Assembly: GCA_951812925.1 (NCBI GenBank)
Contig: OX638368.1
Span: forward strand, 66,240,569-66,304,568
Reading direction: 5' to 3'
Length of the DNA stretch: 64,000 nucleotides
Source: Calliopum simillimum
Lineage: Eukaryota; Arthropoda; Insecta; Diptera; Lauxaniidae
The position numbers and the translations under genes were made by a program. The notes below the pieces were generated by a model, which saw nothing but the letters and a program-made list of their open reading frames with translations, made no database searches and was not told the origin of the DNA. Positions 24,901-36,900 of the stretch are shown one piece after another (position 1 is the stretch's first letter; each line of letters opens with the position of its first letter).

Positions 24901-27900
24901 AATGTTTTCAGTATAGCGTTTTGAAATTTTTGCTTATATGGGAGGTGCCACGCCCTCCTGTCCAAATTCACCCAGTTTTTTCTCAAAGTTTAAACTAGTA
25001 GTTCTTAGCATTTGCGTAAAATTTAGTTTGATTATCTCAAAAAACGCTTTCAGTATAGCGTTTTGAAGTTTTTGCTTATATGGGAGGTGCCACGCCCTCT
25101 TGTCCAAATTCACCCAGTTTTTTCTCAAAGTTTAAACTTATAGTTCTTAGCATTTGCGTAAAATTTAGTTTGATTATCTCAAAAAACGCTTTCAGTATAG
25201 CGTTTTGAAGTTTTTGCTTATATGGGAGGTGCCACGCCCTCTTGTCCGAATTCTCCTGGTTTTTGTTCAGAGCTTGCGCTTACAATTTGTAGTATTTATA
25301 TGTATTTTGGTTGCATTATCGTGAAAAAAAACTCAAAAAGTTGCATTTTGAATATATTTTTGTATGGGCGGTAGGCGTGTCCGTTGATCGATTTCGCTCA
25401 TTTTCAATCCCCCGAGCTAACTTTTACGCCGAAGGATGTGCACCAAATTTCATTGAATTATCTTGCTTAGTTCTCCCAAAAAGAGTATTTCCACACACAG
25501 CCAGCCAGCCAGCCAGCCAGCCAGACAGACGGACATGGCTATATCGACTCAGGAGGTGATGCTGATCAAGAATATATATACTTTTCTATATCTGTCACGC
25601 CTCCTTCTCTGCGTTACAAACGGAAGGACAAAGTGAATATACCCTGGGTAGGGTAGGGTATAAAAAGAATTATTGTCTAAACTTGTGAATCAAAATTTAT
25701 GAATCAAAATTTTTGCAAATGACTACCACGGAAGAATGAAAAAAAGAGAGAGAGCTTTCAGTGGCTTTTCTGCTTTATACTTTTTATTTTGCCGATACAT
25801 ATTATTTTAATTTTAATTCATAAACATAATTCTGACACATTGACACATGAATTATTGCTCTAAAAAAATTTTTACAACGAAAATCGTTCGTTGAAACAAA
25901 AATTTCATGCGAGCGTCACAAAAAAATGAGAGTATAGGAGTCCTATTATATTTGCTTTGCTTTTAATTTTATTTTATTTATTTTATTTTATTTGATATGC
26001 CTTAAAATATCTCACTATTTAAATTATTTAAGTAGTTAACTAATAGCGCCTCACAGTTTACCAACAAATGGCATCGATGAATTCTGAAAATTTGGTGACC
26101 ACCTACTATGTCGAACTGCGATACAGATGCAGACAATATGCTGTCTCCGTTAACTTCAGACGGCGAAAATTAAAATTGATAGGTCAGACACTACGCAAAC
26201 CACCAACGACAGTCTGCCTTCAAATATTGGAACCCAGAAGGTAGTAGAAGACGCGGCGGTTAAAAGATATCGTGGAAATGATCACTGGAACAAGGAATAT
26301 GCGAATCGGGGAAATGTTGAAGAGAATTTAAGGCACTTGCGAATCACTGTGAACCATAGAAGAGTTTTGTGGAATGCCTATACTCCTGGAGGAGACAAAG
26401 AACGCAAGAAGAAGGGATGATATTGAATGAAAATTAAGTGTATGAGCTTGTGACTTCAATCTCCAAAAAAAGAAGCAAATCGTCACCCGATTTTTCATTA
26501 ATTTCTATCAAAATATATAATTTTTAATTAAATACAAAAAAAAAAAAATTCAACTTAATTATTACTTATTACATTAAACTCACCTTTCCCATAACTGACT
26601 TCTGATTGTACTTATCGACGCAAACACGTGCTGACTTAACATTTTCAAAAACAATACGTGCCACGCCAAGATGTTTGTGACTTGTAGGATGATGATATAT
26701 AACAATTTCATCATAGATTCCGCATTTATCAAGCATACCACTAAGAAACTGCCTGTCAATATTGTCGTTCAAGTTGGTGATTGTAATTTCAATAGCTGGT
26801 GGGTCCCCAATGTAGTTTTGATCGATTTTAAGCCTTTAAAGTATAAAATTGAAATATAAAGTATAGAAAATTATAACTTATTTTTTATTTAAAAATAACA
26901 AGCATTGAATCGTTTTATATGGATCTTAGGCCGGGTGAATTTGTAAGGGAGGCAAAAAATTAGCAAAGAGTATAGCAACAAAAAAATCTATTAAAAATTT
27001 CCAAGCAACTTTGCCCAAGAGCCGCTGTTGATTTTGGATGCAGTACTTTAAAATACAATACAAAAAAGAAAAAAATTCGAATCTTTTTCTGTCATACAAA
27101 ATTATTAAAAGTATTTGAATTTTTTTTCTTTTTATTGTATTTTCAAGTACTAACTACATCAAAACTTCAACGCAATTTACGGCGGCTCGATATTGATTTT
27201 AGCCCCATGGTTTCTTGGGTAAAGTTTTTTAGAATTTTTCGTAGATTTTTTTGTGGCTATACTCTTTGCAGCAAGAAAATTTGACCCGGCTTAATGGATA
27301 GAGTAACTTCGGGTAATGTGATATAGGAGGGTAATGTGATATACCAGCATATCTTCTTAAATAAACAACTCTCGATAATGATTTTTACGTCAACACCACA
27401 GTAACTGAAAAAGAAACGTGCTGCAAGTTTTTGAGCGCCCACCTTTATTTATTCTGCCTTCAGTGTTGTAAAATCGATTTAGCAGTAAATAAAAAACTTT
27501 TATTGCGTGTGCTTTATGTTAGGATCTCGCCAAAACTAAAATTGATATCATAGCCGAAATATTAAATTCTGCTAGTGGGTGAATATACCTAACCATAAAT
27601 CAATTGAATTTTTTATTTGCTGGAGTGTGTTTTTCAAAAATAATCTGATTGTTTTATAACTGAAATTCGGGTAATGTGATATAGTGCACTCTGGCGCCGA
27701 AAATATTTGATGTTCCACATGCAATGCAAAATGTTTGACACGATGGTCTTTTGGCCCAAATTTAAAACGTTTTTCCTTATTAACAATTTGTTGGTCCAAC
27801 ATTTTTATATAAAGGTCACAGTTTTTAAGAAAAATGAGCGATTTTAGTAATGTTTATCACTCCTTACCTGAAGTAAAAGTTCCACAAAAAAAGTATCTTT

Positions 27901-30900
27901 ATAACACGATGATCTTTTTGTCGAAAATGCAATTTGTTGGTCCATGCGATATAGTATATCACATTACCCGCCAATTTTTTTTCTTAACTTTTTTTGCCTT
28001 TTTTCAAATTTATTGAAATAGCTTAAGATTGGCCCACGCTAAAGAACTCCAAAATCATAATATACTGCACAATACATCAATAAAACATAATACATAAAGT
28101 GGTAACAGCTATGCTTTGAAAACTACGTGTAATTTAGAAAACAAAAATACCTATATCACATTACCCGAACTTACTATATAGAAAAAATTTTACGTAAAAT
28201 TGCACTCAACTTTTATCGATATCTTTTACACATTTTTTTTTCGGAAAATATTGATAGAGTTGGTTCTGTGATTGGATTTTAATTCAGCATTTGAAATTAA
28301 ATCGCAAGTGACTACAAATGTTCCTGTTTGCTTTTTTTCATACGCAAAAATTTAATTATTTAATAAAGAACTCAAAATAATGCTTGATTTTCCGGTTTGC
28401 ATTTTTATACTGTTTTTTACTCTACAGTCATGCAGCCAACTTTCTGCATACTCAATTTTGAAATCCAATTTTTTTTTTTTTTAACTTAGAACCGTATAGT
28501 ACGATGGGGATTATTGTAGTAATGCAAGATTATAATTTCACCGAAGAATATAAGGGCTGCGATCGATAAAATTGTCCGATGCAAAATTTAAAAAATCTCT
28601 GAAACTGGTAGTCCGTTTTTAAAAATGAAACTTATTTTCGAACCACCATTTTATTTCCATTTTTATGACGTACCTAAAATTTTAATATAATTTTTTTTTT
28701 TCAAATTTTTGTAACTTTTCTGGCACCACTTCCATTAAGGATTTTATGGTATTATTTGATGTCTTTCTAGCTGTTGAACACCACTTTCAATTGGCCTGAA
28801 TTCTGGACAGTTTAGCGGACTTGCTTCACGAGGCATCAAAATCAAATTATTTTGTGAGTACCACTCCAAGGCCATTTTACTATAATAAGATGCTAAATCT
28901 GGCCAAAAGAAAGAAATAAAAAAACTGGTAAGGGTGTTACCTTTGGCCTGGCCAAACATTATACACCCTACACTGCAGTATTTTGAAAATTTTGCTTATA
29001 TGGGAGTTGCCACGCCTTCTTGTCCAAATTCACCTAGTTTTTGCTTAGATCTTGCACTTACTGTTCTCAGTGTCTGAGTGAAATTTGGTTTGATTATCTC
29101 AAAAAATGTTTTCAGTATAGTGTTTTGAAGCTTTTGCTTATATGGGAGGTGCCCCGCCCTCTTGTCCGAGTTCGTCTAGCTTTAGCCCAGAGCGTGCATT
29201 TATAGTCTTTAGTATTTGTGTGAAATTAAGTTGGATTATCTCAAAAAAAGCTTTCAATATAGCGTTTTAAAGCTTTTGCTTGTATGGGAGGTGCGCTTAC
29301 AATTCGTAGAATTCTTGTATATTTTGGTTGCTTTACAAACGGAAGGACAAAGTGAATATACCCTGGGTGTAGTAAATAAAAATACATTGGAAGTGGAATA
29401 ACACATTCAGGCATGTTCTGAAGCCCGATTCACTTCGAAACGGAATTAAATCAATCTACAAGAGCTCTGCGTTACGACAAATAAGATGGAATCGGATTTG
29501 TATTTCAACAAATATAATTTGCTAATGGTGCCTATTCGATTTGCCGAAACATAAATCCGATTTGGTGCAAATTATCGAAATTCGGAGCTCTTAAAGATTG
29601 ATTTAATTCCGATTCCGAATGGCTTTCCATTCCGATATTTTATAGCCAAGTACGACGATGTGAGCTCTTAGTTATCTGAACTTGTTTTTTTTTTTTTCTT
29701 TCTTGTCAGGATTCTAAGGTATCTTGCTTTTAAGTGGAGTAATCGCTATTTCGAAGCATTTTTGAAGTTGCATTTATAATATTGGGTGTACAACTTAAAA
29801 ACCGGAATTTGACGGTGGATGTCCGTACTAACAAATATCGTGAAAGCTCGAACTTTATATATATGTCATTTTGAAGGTACATTTGACAGCTGTCAAAATC
29901 AGTCAACAAAAAAATTTTATCTTGTGTGCATCATTATTATTTTTCACGATGAATAACTTCGAAAATTGGAGAAAAATACAGCATTTGCGGGAGGTTCTGT
30001 TGGGTCATTTTTTTGCAAAGAAAACTGCTGCCAAAAGTCATTTTGGCATCGGATCGTGACTGGGGATGAAAAATGGATCCATTACGACAACCCGAAACGC
30101 AAACATTCATATATGAAGCCCGGACAACCAGGACCTTCCCAGCCAAAGGCAAATATCCATGGTGCCAAGGTAATGCTCTGTAATGCTCACAGGTGACCTC
30201 TATCGAATACAATTAATGCGTTTGAAGCGTGCCATCATCGAAAAACGCCCGGAAAATGCGACCAGACACGAAGCAATAATTTTTCATCATGACAACGCTC
30301 GGCCACATATTGCTGCCCCAGCCAAAAATTACCTGGAAAACAACGGATGGGAAATTTTGCCTCACCCGCTTTATAGCCCAGACCTTGCACCATCAGACTA
30401 CCATTTGTTCCGATCGATGCAGAATGCCCTATCAGGAATACGCTTCACTTAAGTTCAAGATATCGAAAATTGGATAGATTCATTTTTGGCCGCCAAGCCG
30501 GCGCAATTTTTTTGGGATGGAATTCATAAATTGTCTGAAAGATGGGGAAACGTTGTAGCTTCCAATGGACAATATTTTGAATAAAATATATTGTAACATT
30601 TTTCCACAATAAAGCATCAAATTTCGCTAAAAAATTCCGGTTTTTAAATTGTACACCCAATACTTACAGTAAATGGTGTAATTGTTGTTTGCCAATGGCG
30701 TCAGAAAGGCATAGTTTTACTTATCAAGCTTTACCTTTAAATTTTCAATTGGATGATAATTTTCTGACTTATCCTCCACTAAAAATAAAAGTTTTTCAAC
30801 TCCCTACAAAGGACTAAATTATATTTTTATGGCGCTGAGATACCTGTACTTCAACGGAAAAGTAAACAAGATAAAGTTTTAGTTCATTGCTATCTGATCC

Positions 30901-33900
30901 ACCTTATCCTGGAACTGTGCCATATAACTGAATGCAGCGCCTTCCGCAATTTGACGTAAGGTTGCTAAGAATCCTAACGTGATAGAAAAAACCAAGTTCA
31001 ATTTCGTAAAAAGGAGGTCCAAAACCGCCATGATCGGCTAAAAACTTTGAGAATGAAAAATAGCTGTAAATTTGTGCAATAAGCTAATGATCAGTAAAGA
31101 ATATTTAATAAATAAAAACTTTGATGGTTTTTGCTGATTTTATCAGCAATTTTTTGCTGATGCTGATATGTATATTATACTGATTAACAGCTGATTGCTG
31201 ATACAACAACACTAATAAAATATCAGCATCCAATTCAGCATCAGCTGATATTAGTAAATTATTCTTATTATTATTTAGTGCAAAAAAATCCGTTTATAAA
31301 TTTTTTCAAGTGTGTATTTTAGCTAGCGATATTTCGCAGGACAAAAGAGATATGATTATAATTTCAGTGGGTTTTAAAGACTTTCAACAACCATACTTGC
31401 TTCAATGGCAAAAAAATATAATCAGGCCTATCACTGAATCCATCGCAGATACAAAGTTCGTAAGATCTACGAAATTGCTATTATTGAATTCTTAAATAAA
31501 ATTACAATACTTATCGTCGAAAATTAAAAAAATTTTAAGCTTCGGATGGAGTAAGTGATCTCAATCTACAAATTTTGAATTCACGTCGTAGCAATTCGAA
31601 TTTAATAATAAAGCAATTCGTATTTCTACTTTCGTATTTCTACGATGGATTAAGGCCAGATTGAATTCAAATCACTACGAACATGAATTCAAAAATCATA
31701 GATTGGAAGGAGGAGGTCCAACTTTTTACGAAATTGAACTTGGTTTTTTCTATCACATTAGGATGCTTAGCAACCTTACTTCAAATTGCGGAAGGCGCTG
31801 CAACGGAATCACCATAAATTTATCAAAAACAGCAAAGTTTCTAGGAGTGATTTTAGATCACAAACTACAATACATTGGAAAGAAAACATTGAAGAACGAG
31901 TAGCAAAAGCTAATATTGCTTTCTACGCTTGCAAAGTTATGTTTGGTCGCACTTGGAGCTTAGAATCTAAGGTGCCACACTGGATATACTGCTCTGTCGT
32001 TAGGCCTATATTGTAATATGGAGTATTTGTCTGGTGGAACGCACTCGAAAATAAATCTCTCTTAAAACCATTAGAAACAATCCAACGACTTAAGTGCTTG
32101 AGCATTACGGGTGCTCTAAAAACCACATCAGCAGAATCATTAAATGTAAAACTTAACAGGCTACCTATCGACTCACATGTCTTTAAAACTGCGCTCCGAC
32201 TGAAAGAAGTTGAGGGTTTTAGCTTCAGAGAATTCGGGCACAGCAAATTAAGTTGTCTGTAAAAAGTCGACAGACTACTGTAAACCAACACATCATCTTG
32301 ATCGGAAGTTCTCTGCTAACATAGAATAGAGAGATTCCTGGGTTAGCCGAGCTTCAGACTCATCGAATTCTATTCATATTTACACGGACGGCTCAAAACA
32401 AATAGCAGGGGTGGAGGCTGGGGTTTTCATTCCCAACTATAATGCAACACTAAAGTACAAATTGCCACAAGACTGTAGCATCTTCTAAGCTGAGTTAGAG
32501 GCGATTAGTATGGCGACGGACATGTAATGGCGTCGATCGCGTAAATTTTTTTGTTGACAGCCAAACTAAGGGCAGCTTGACTGTCCCTTACAAACTATAT
32601 AATTAAATCCAAATCAGTCCTTCGATGCTACAATATACTTCAAGCCCCCAGCAGTAATTTTGAAACATGTCTCAACTGGGTACCGAGGGCAACGAAATTG
32701 CTGATGTACAGGCAAAAGCAGGTGTGCTACTCGAATGTGAACCGTTAAGGGTATCACTTCCCCATAGAATGGGCATTAGGCATGCGCTTATTTTACGATT
32801 TTCTGATTTTCGTTCATGCCGCCCCCTGAAATCCTTCTAATGGTCATAAAAACAAATACTATGAAGTTTCACGGCGATCGGATAACGATAACCCGGCCCG
32901 CAAGAGAGGTCAAGGTCAAGTTGAGGTTTCAGGCATTAGCAAAATTGCCGCAAAATGCTATTCTACTACATATGGTATTTTGCGGCAATTTTGCTAATGC
33001 CGTAAAAGAAAAATTCATAGAATTCGTATTTATTACCCGATTTTAAACAATTATAGCTTGTTGGAAATGTATTTCAATTTGCTATAGAATAAAGTTATGC
33101 TTTGACTAATTTAATTAAGTTTAAAAAAAATTTTCATTATTTTTTGCCTGAAATCTCAACTTGACCTTGACCTCTCTTGCGGGCCGGGTTATCGTTATCC
33201 GATCGCCGTGAAACTTCATAGTATTTGTTTTTATGACCATTAAAAGGATTTCAGGGGGCGGCATGAACGAAAATCAGAAAATCGTAAAATAAGCGCATGC
33301 CTAATGGGCATTCTAACTGATAGTAGGTGTCGGTGGTGTGATGAAGACGAAGAGGAGAACTTGAAACATCTACTGTGTTTTTGTCCAGCGCTTTGCAGGA
33401 CAAGATTTAAAACCCTTCGGCAAATGCTTTTTAACAATCTTAAATACTGGTCCAAAACCAATCAAAAACTTTGCAATGTTCTAATTTTTGTAATATTAGG
33501 GGACAGCGGGGAGTTCTGAAGCATAGGGATTTGTGAAGCACGGCCATGGATGTCGCTTTGTAGTGGTTTTCATAGCTCTGACCTACTGTCAACATTTTTT
33601 CACCTAATAGTTTTGTTCAAGCACTCGTCCCGATAGCACACTTTTTTCGTATCTCTCCAGCCATTTCGACGTTCAAAAGGATTTCTGCAAAAAAATCGAT
33701 GTGTTACTAACGTGATGGCAATTTTAAAATAGTAGTGAATGGGGGAAATGAAGCACATCAAGTGGGGAGAATTAAAGCACGACAATTATGACAGATGTCA
33801 CTCCGGCCCAGAAATAAAAGAGGTCGCAAGCCAATGAAAACCACCATATTGACTTCGCCAGAAAATATGGCCAAGTTACATCAAAAAGCTGAAGAGAAGC

Positions 33901-36900
33901 AAGCCAAAGAGGCCAAGAAGAATCAAAAGAAGATGGAGAAAACAGTCAAACCAGCAAAGCGTAGTCGTCGCAAATTTTCGGCACCACCGCAAATGGAAAC
34001 TGACTCTGAAGAAGAAGAGTTTTGCACCATCTTTAAAGGTTTCATGCCGAAAAAATTTATCAAAAACAACGGAATTCTTGCAATGAATGCGATCGAGCAG
34101 TCCATTTGAAGTGTGCTCGTGTATTGGTCGACGGTTGCGTTCATTGCGAATCGTAATGATTGAGCAACATTTTTTTAAGATCATTTTTGTACATTTTCTC
34201 AATTCTTATACATATAAACATAATAATTTATCATTTCTCCTGATCCCAGTAAAGGATTTTTACCAAAAAATGCAATTTTGTGCGGTTTTTAGTAGTGCTT
34301 CACAACTCCCCATGGTTTTTGAAAACTCCTAGAACCAGTTTTTCGGGCAGCAGACAAAAATTGTAGATGATTTTTGATTTCATGCAAATCCTTCAACCAG
34401 AAGTGTAATTGAAGATGCTCTAGAGATTCGATCCGAGAAAATGTGAAAAAAATTATTTTTGTGGTAGTTTTGACCCCCAAACAAATCGTGCTTCAAAATT
34501 CCCTACATTCCACTTATATTTAAAAAATTAGAACAAAGGGTATTTTATAAAATCTTTTTTACCAACCATGTTCTGAATTTTAAATGTTCCAGAACCCAAT
34601 AACACGGAATTTTTAATTAGATCTGGATGATTTTTTTTCTTGTTAATTTGCGGTAACGGAATCCGAATCTGGCAACCATTTTTCTCTAACAAGTCTAAGT
34701 ACGGTCATTTAGTAGTTTTTCCTGGAAAGTGATCGGGGATTATTGAAAATGAATTATTTTATAGATTTCGGTGTGCTCTTTCCGAATTTAAATTTTTTCA
34801 CCTCATATTTGTCATTCGCGTCGACATATTGAAAAAAAATGGCGCCTAAAATCAGTTCCAACGCCGACTACTTTTTTTTGTCAAAATTAATGCGGCGTGC
34901 TCATAAAAATATGTTGATTCTCAAATGGCAATATCTCGTGAACAGTTAGTCGGACAAAAAAATGTTCGTAGTCATAGGGAATTGCATGTTCTACAAAATG
35001 CATGGAGAAAATTTTATCTACGACAGACCGTTTTAGAGATATTTTGCAAAAACAGTTTTTTTTTCTAAATTTTATGAATGTCAAAAATATTTGGGAGTGA
35101 TATTGAATCGCCGTCTTACCTTTAAAGATCATATCGACTACGATATATCTAAGGCATACTCTATGCTAGGATTTTTAAAGAGGAATTCTAAAGATTTTAG
35201 GAATCCTCGTACAATCAAGCTACTGTGTGAAAGTTTGGTAGGACCATTCTTAGAATATTTCAGCGTTATTAGGAACCCCAGTTATACCTCGCACATTCAG
35301 AGAATAGAAAGGGTCCAGAAAGCTTTTACCAGATATCTTTTCTCCAAGTTGAATTGGCAAATAAGCATACCTTCTTACTTAAATAAAAATTTTTAAATTG
35401 GCGTATCTTCTAAACTACTGGTACAAAAACCATTCTTACATATTTTGATAGGCAATTTTCTGAGCTACAAAACACATTTCCAAATTTTTTCTCTGGGAGT
35501 AACAGTTTGTAAGATATTTTAAAAAATTGATTTTTCTGACCTTTGACATTGAATAACTTTTTATGCGCATACGATTTCGCAATGGTCTTTGCACACTTTA
35601 TTTTTCATTTCTAAATAAAGACTATTTCGGGTGAAAAAATTTACTTCGTACAACGGGAAATTTTGCGTTTTTCTCCCTTGTGCTATAGGCCTATTTGGGA
35701 GTAAGTGCTCTATATTATCGTGGATAAGCTTCAATAGATTCACGATAAACAATAAACTAGCCACATTTTTTTTAATTTAGTATAAAATAAATAAAAAAGA
35801 ATATATTGAGTCCCGTCACCTTTGAGGTTATCTAGGACCTTTCAAAATGACCGAATTTTTTGTTTTTGCCACGAATGACATTTTAAAATGTTCCAGTTAA
35901 TACACCATCCGAATGTGAGCTTAAAGCACGCACGGTGACGCTTAATGTAGTTGATTTTTTGAAACAAATCCCATGTTTGATCAACTTTTTTGAAGTTATG
36001 TCAAAATAATTTTCTTATTTGCATATTTTTCCTTAAAAGGCTGATGAATAAGCTTTACAAAGCAGTTTACTAAAAGTCTCTAGCGTACTCCTTTCAAAAG
36101 TTCTATGATTTATTCACAAATTTGAGCCAAACCGTACACTGTGAGGCGTACAAAAAAAAGCAATATGGAGTTGGTAGATCAAGCAATTCCGTATAAATAT
36201 GTATTTCTCCGTTCACAATATAAAAATCAACACATGATAATGGATGCATAATGCACGATTGACTAATTTTAGCCACATTTTAATTAGGATATCTCCCAAA
36301 ATATAAGTCGCACAAAAACAAACAAAAGCAGTTTTTGTAGAAAACTTAATTAGATAAAGGACTAGACAAAGGAACATTAAATTAACTTAAAAAGATATCA
36401 CAATATATTATTTAAAGCTAGGCAGTCTAGACAAAGATAATTAAGTTTAATAAAAAAGATATCACAATACATTATTTAAAGCAGTTTTCAAAGCATTTTT
36501 ACTAATAACACTATCTATATTGATTTCCGAGCTAATATCATTAATAAAGCTAATAGTTCTTGCTAAAGGAGCATTTGAGGCATAATTAGTGCGCATCACA
36601 TCCAAGTGAAACGGAACATGATTCCTCAGAGATCTAGAGGGCACATTAAAATTAATCAGACTGAGTAAATCTGGACAGTCAACTGCCCCAGAAACAATAT
36701 CATGAACAAATAAAACAGAACAAATATTTCTTCTACAATCCAAGGACTTCAAGCCAAGCAATAAACACCGAGAATTATACGGAGGCAATTCTCCAACAAA
36801 ATTTAAAGATTTTAGAGCAAACCTGGTAAAAGGTTTTTGGACTCTTTCAAGCCTTAACTTATGCGATTGATAGCATGGACTCCAAATAATCGCAGCATAT

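Larger units (their letters stand above)
8974..26583 (-). other. Set1: Set1 intron 2 (17.6 kb)
   Basis: Donor AAG|GTGAGT at 26578-26583 and acceptor CCGTACAG at 8974. Almost all recognisable content is mobile or repetitive: the palindrome cluster, the gypsy element, family A, LINE pieces, a Tc1-like element and MITE B. Confidence 0.9.

Noticed and set aside
25496..25530. CCAG microsatellite as a separate feature
   Set aside because: It is part of the family A tail; a shorter form occurs in copy 1.
33600..34332. Minus-strand ORFs opposite the pogo-like fragment
   Set aside because: They are complements of the basic plus-strand coding region and show no family signature.
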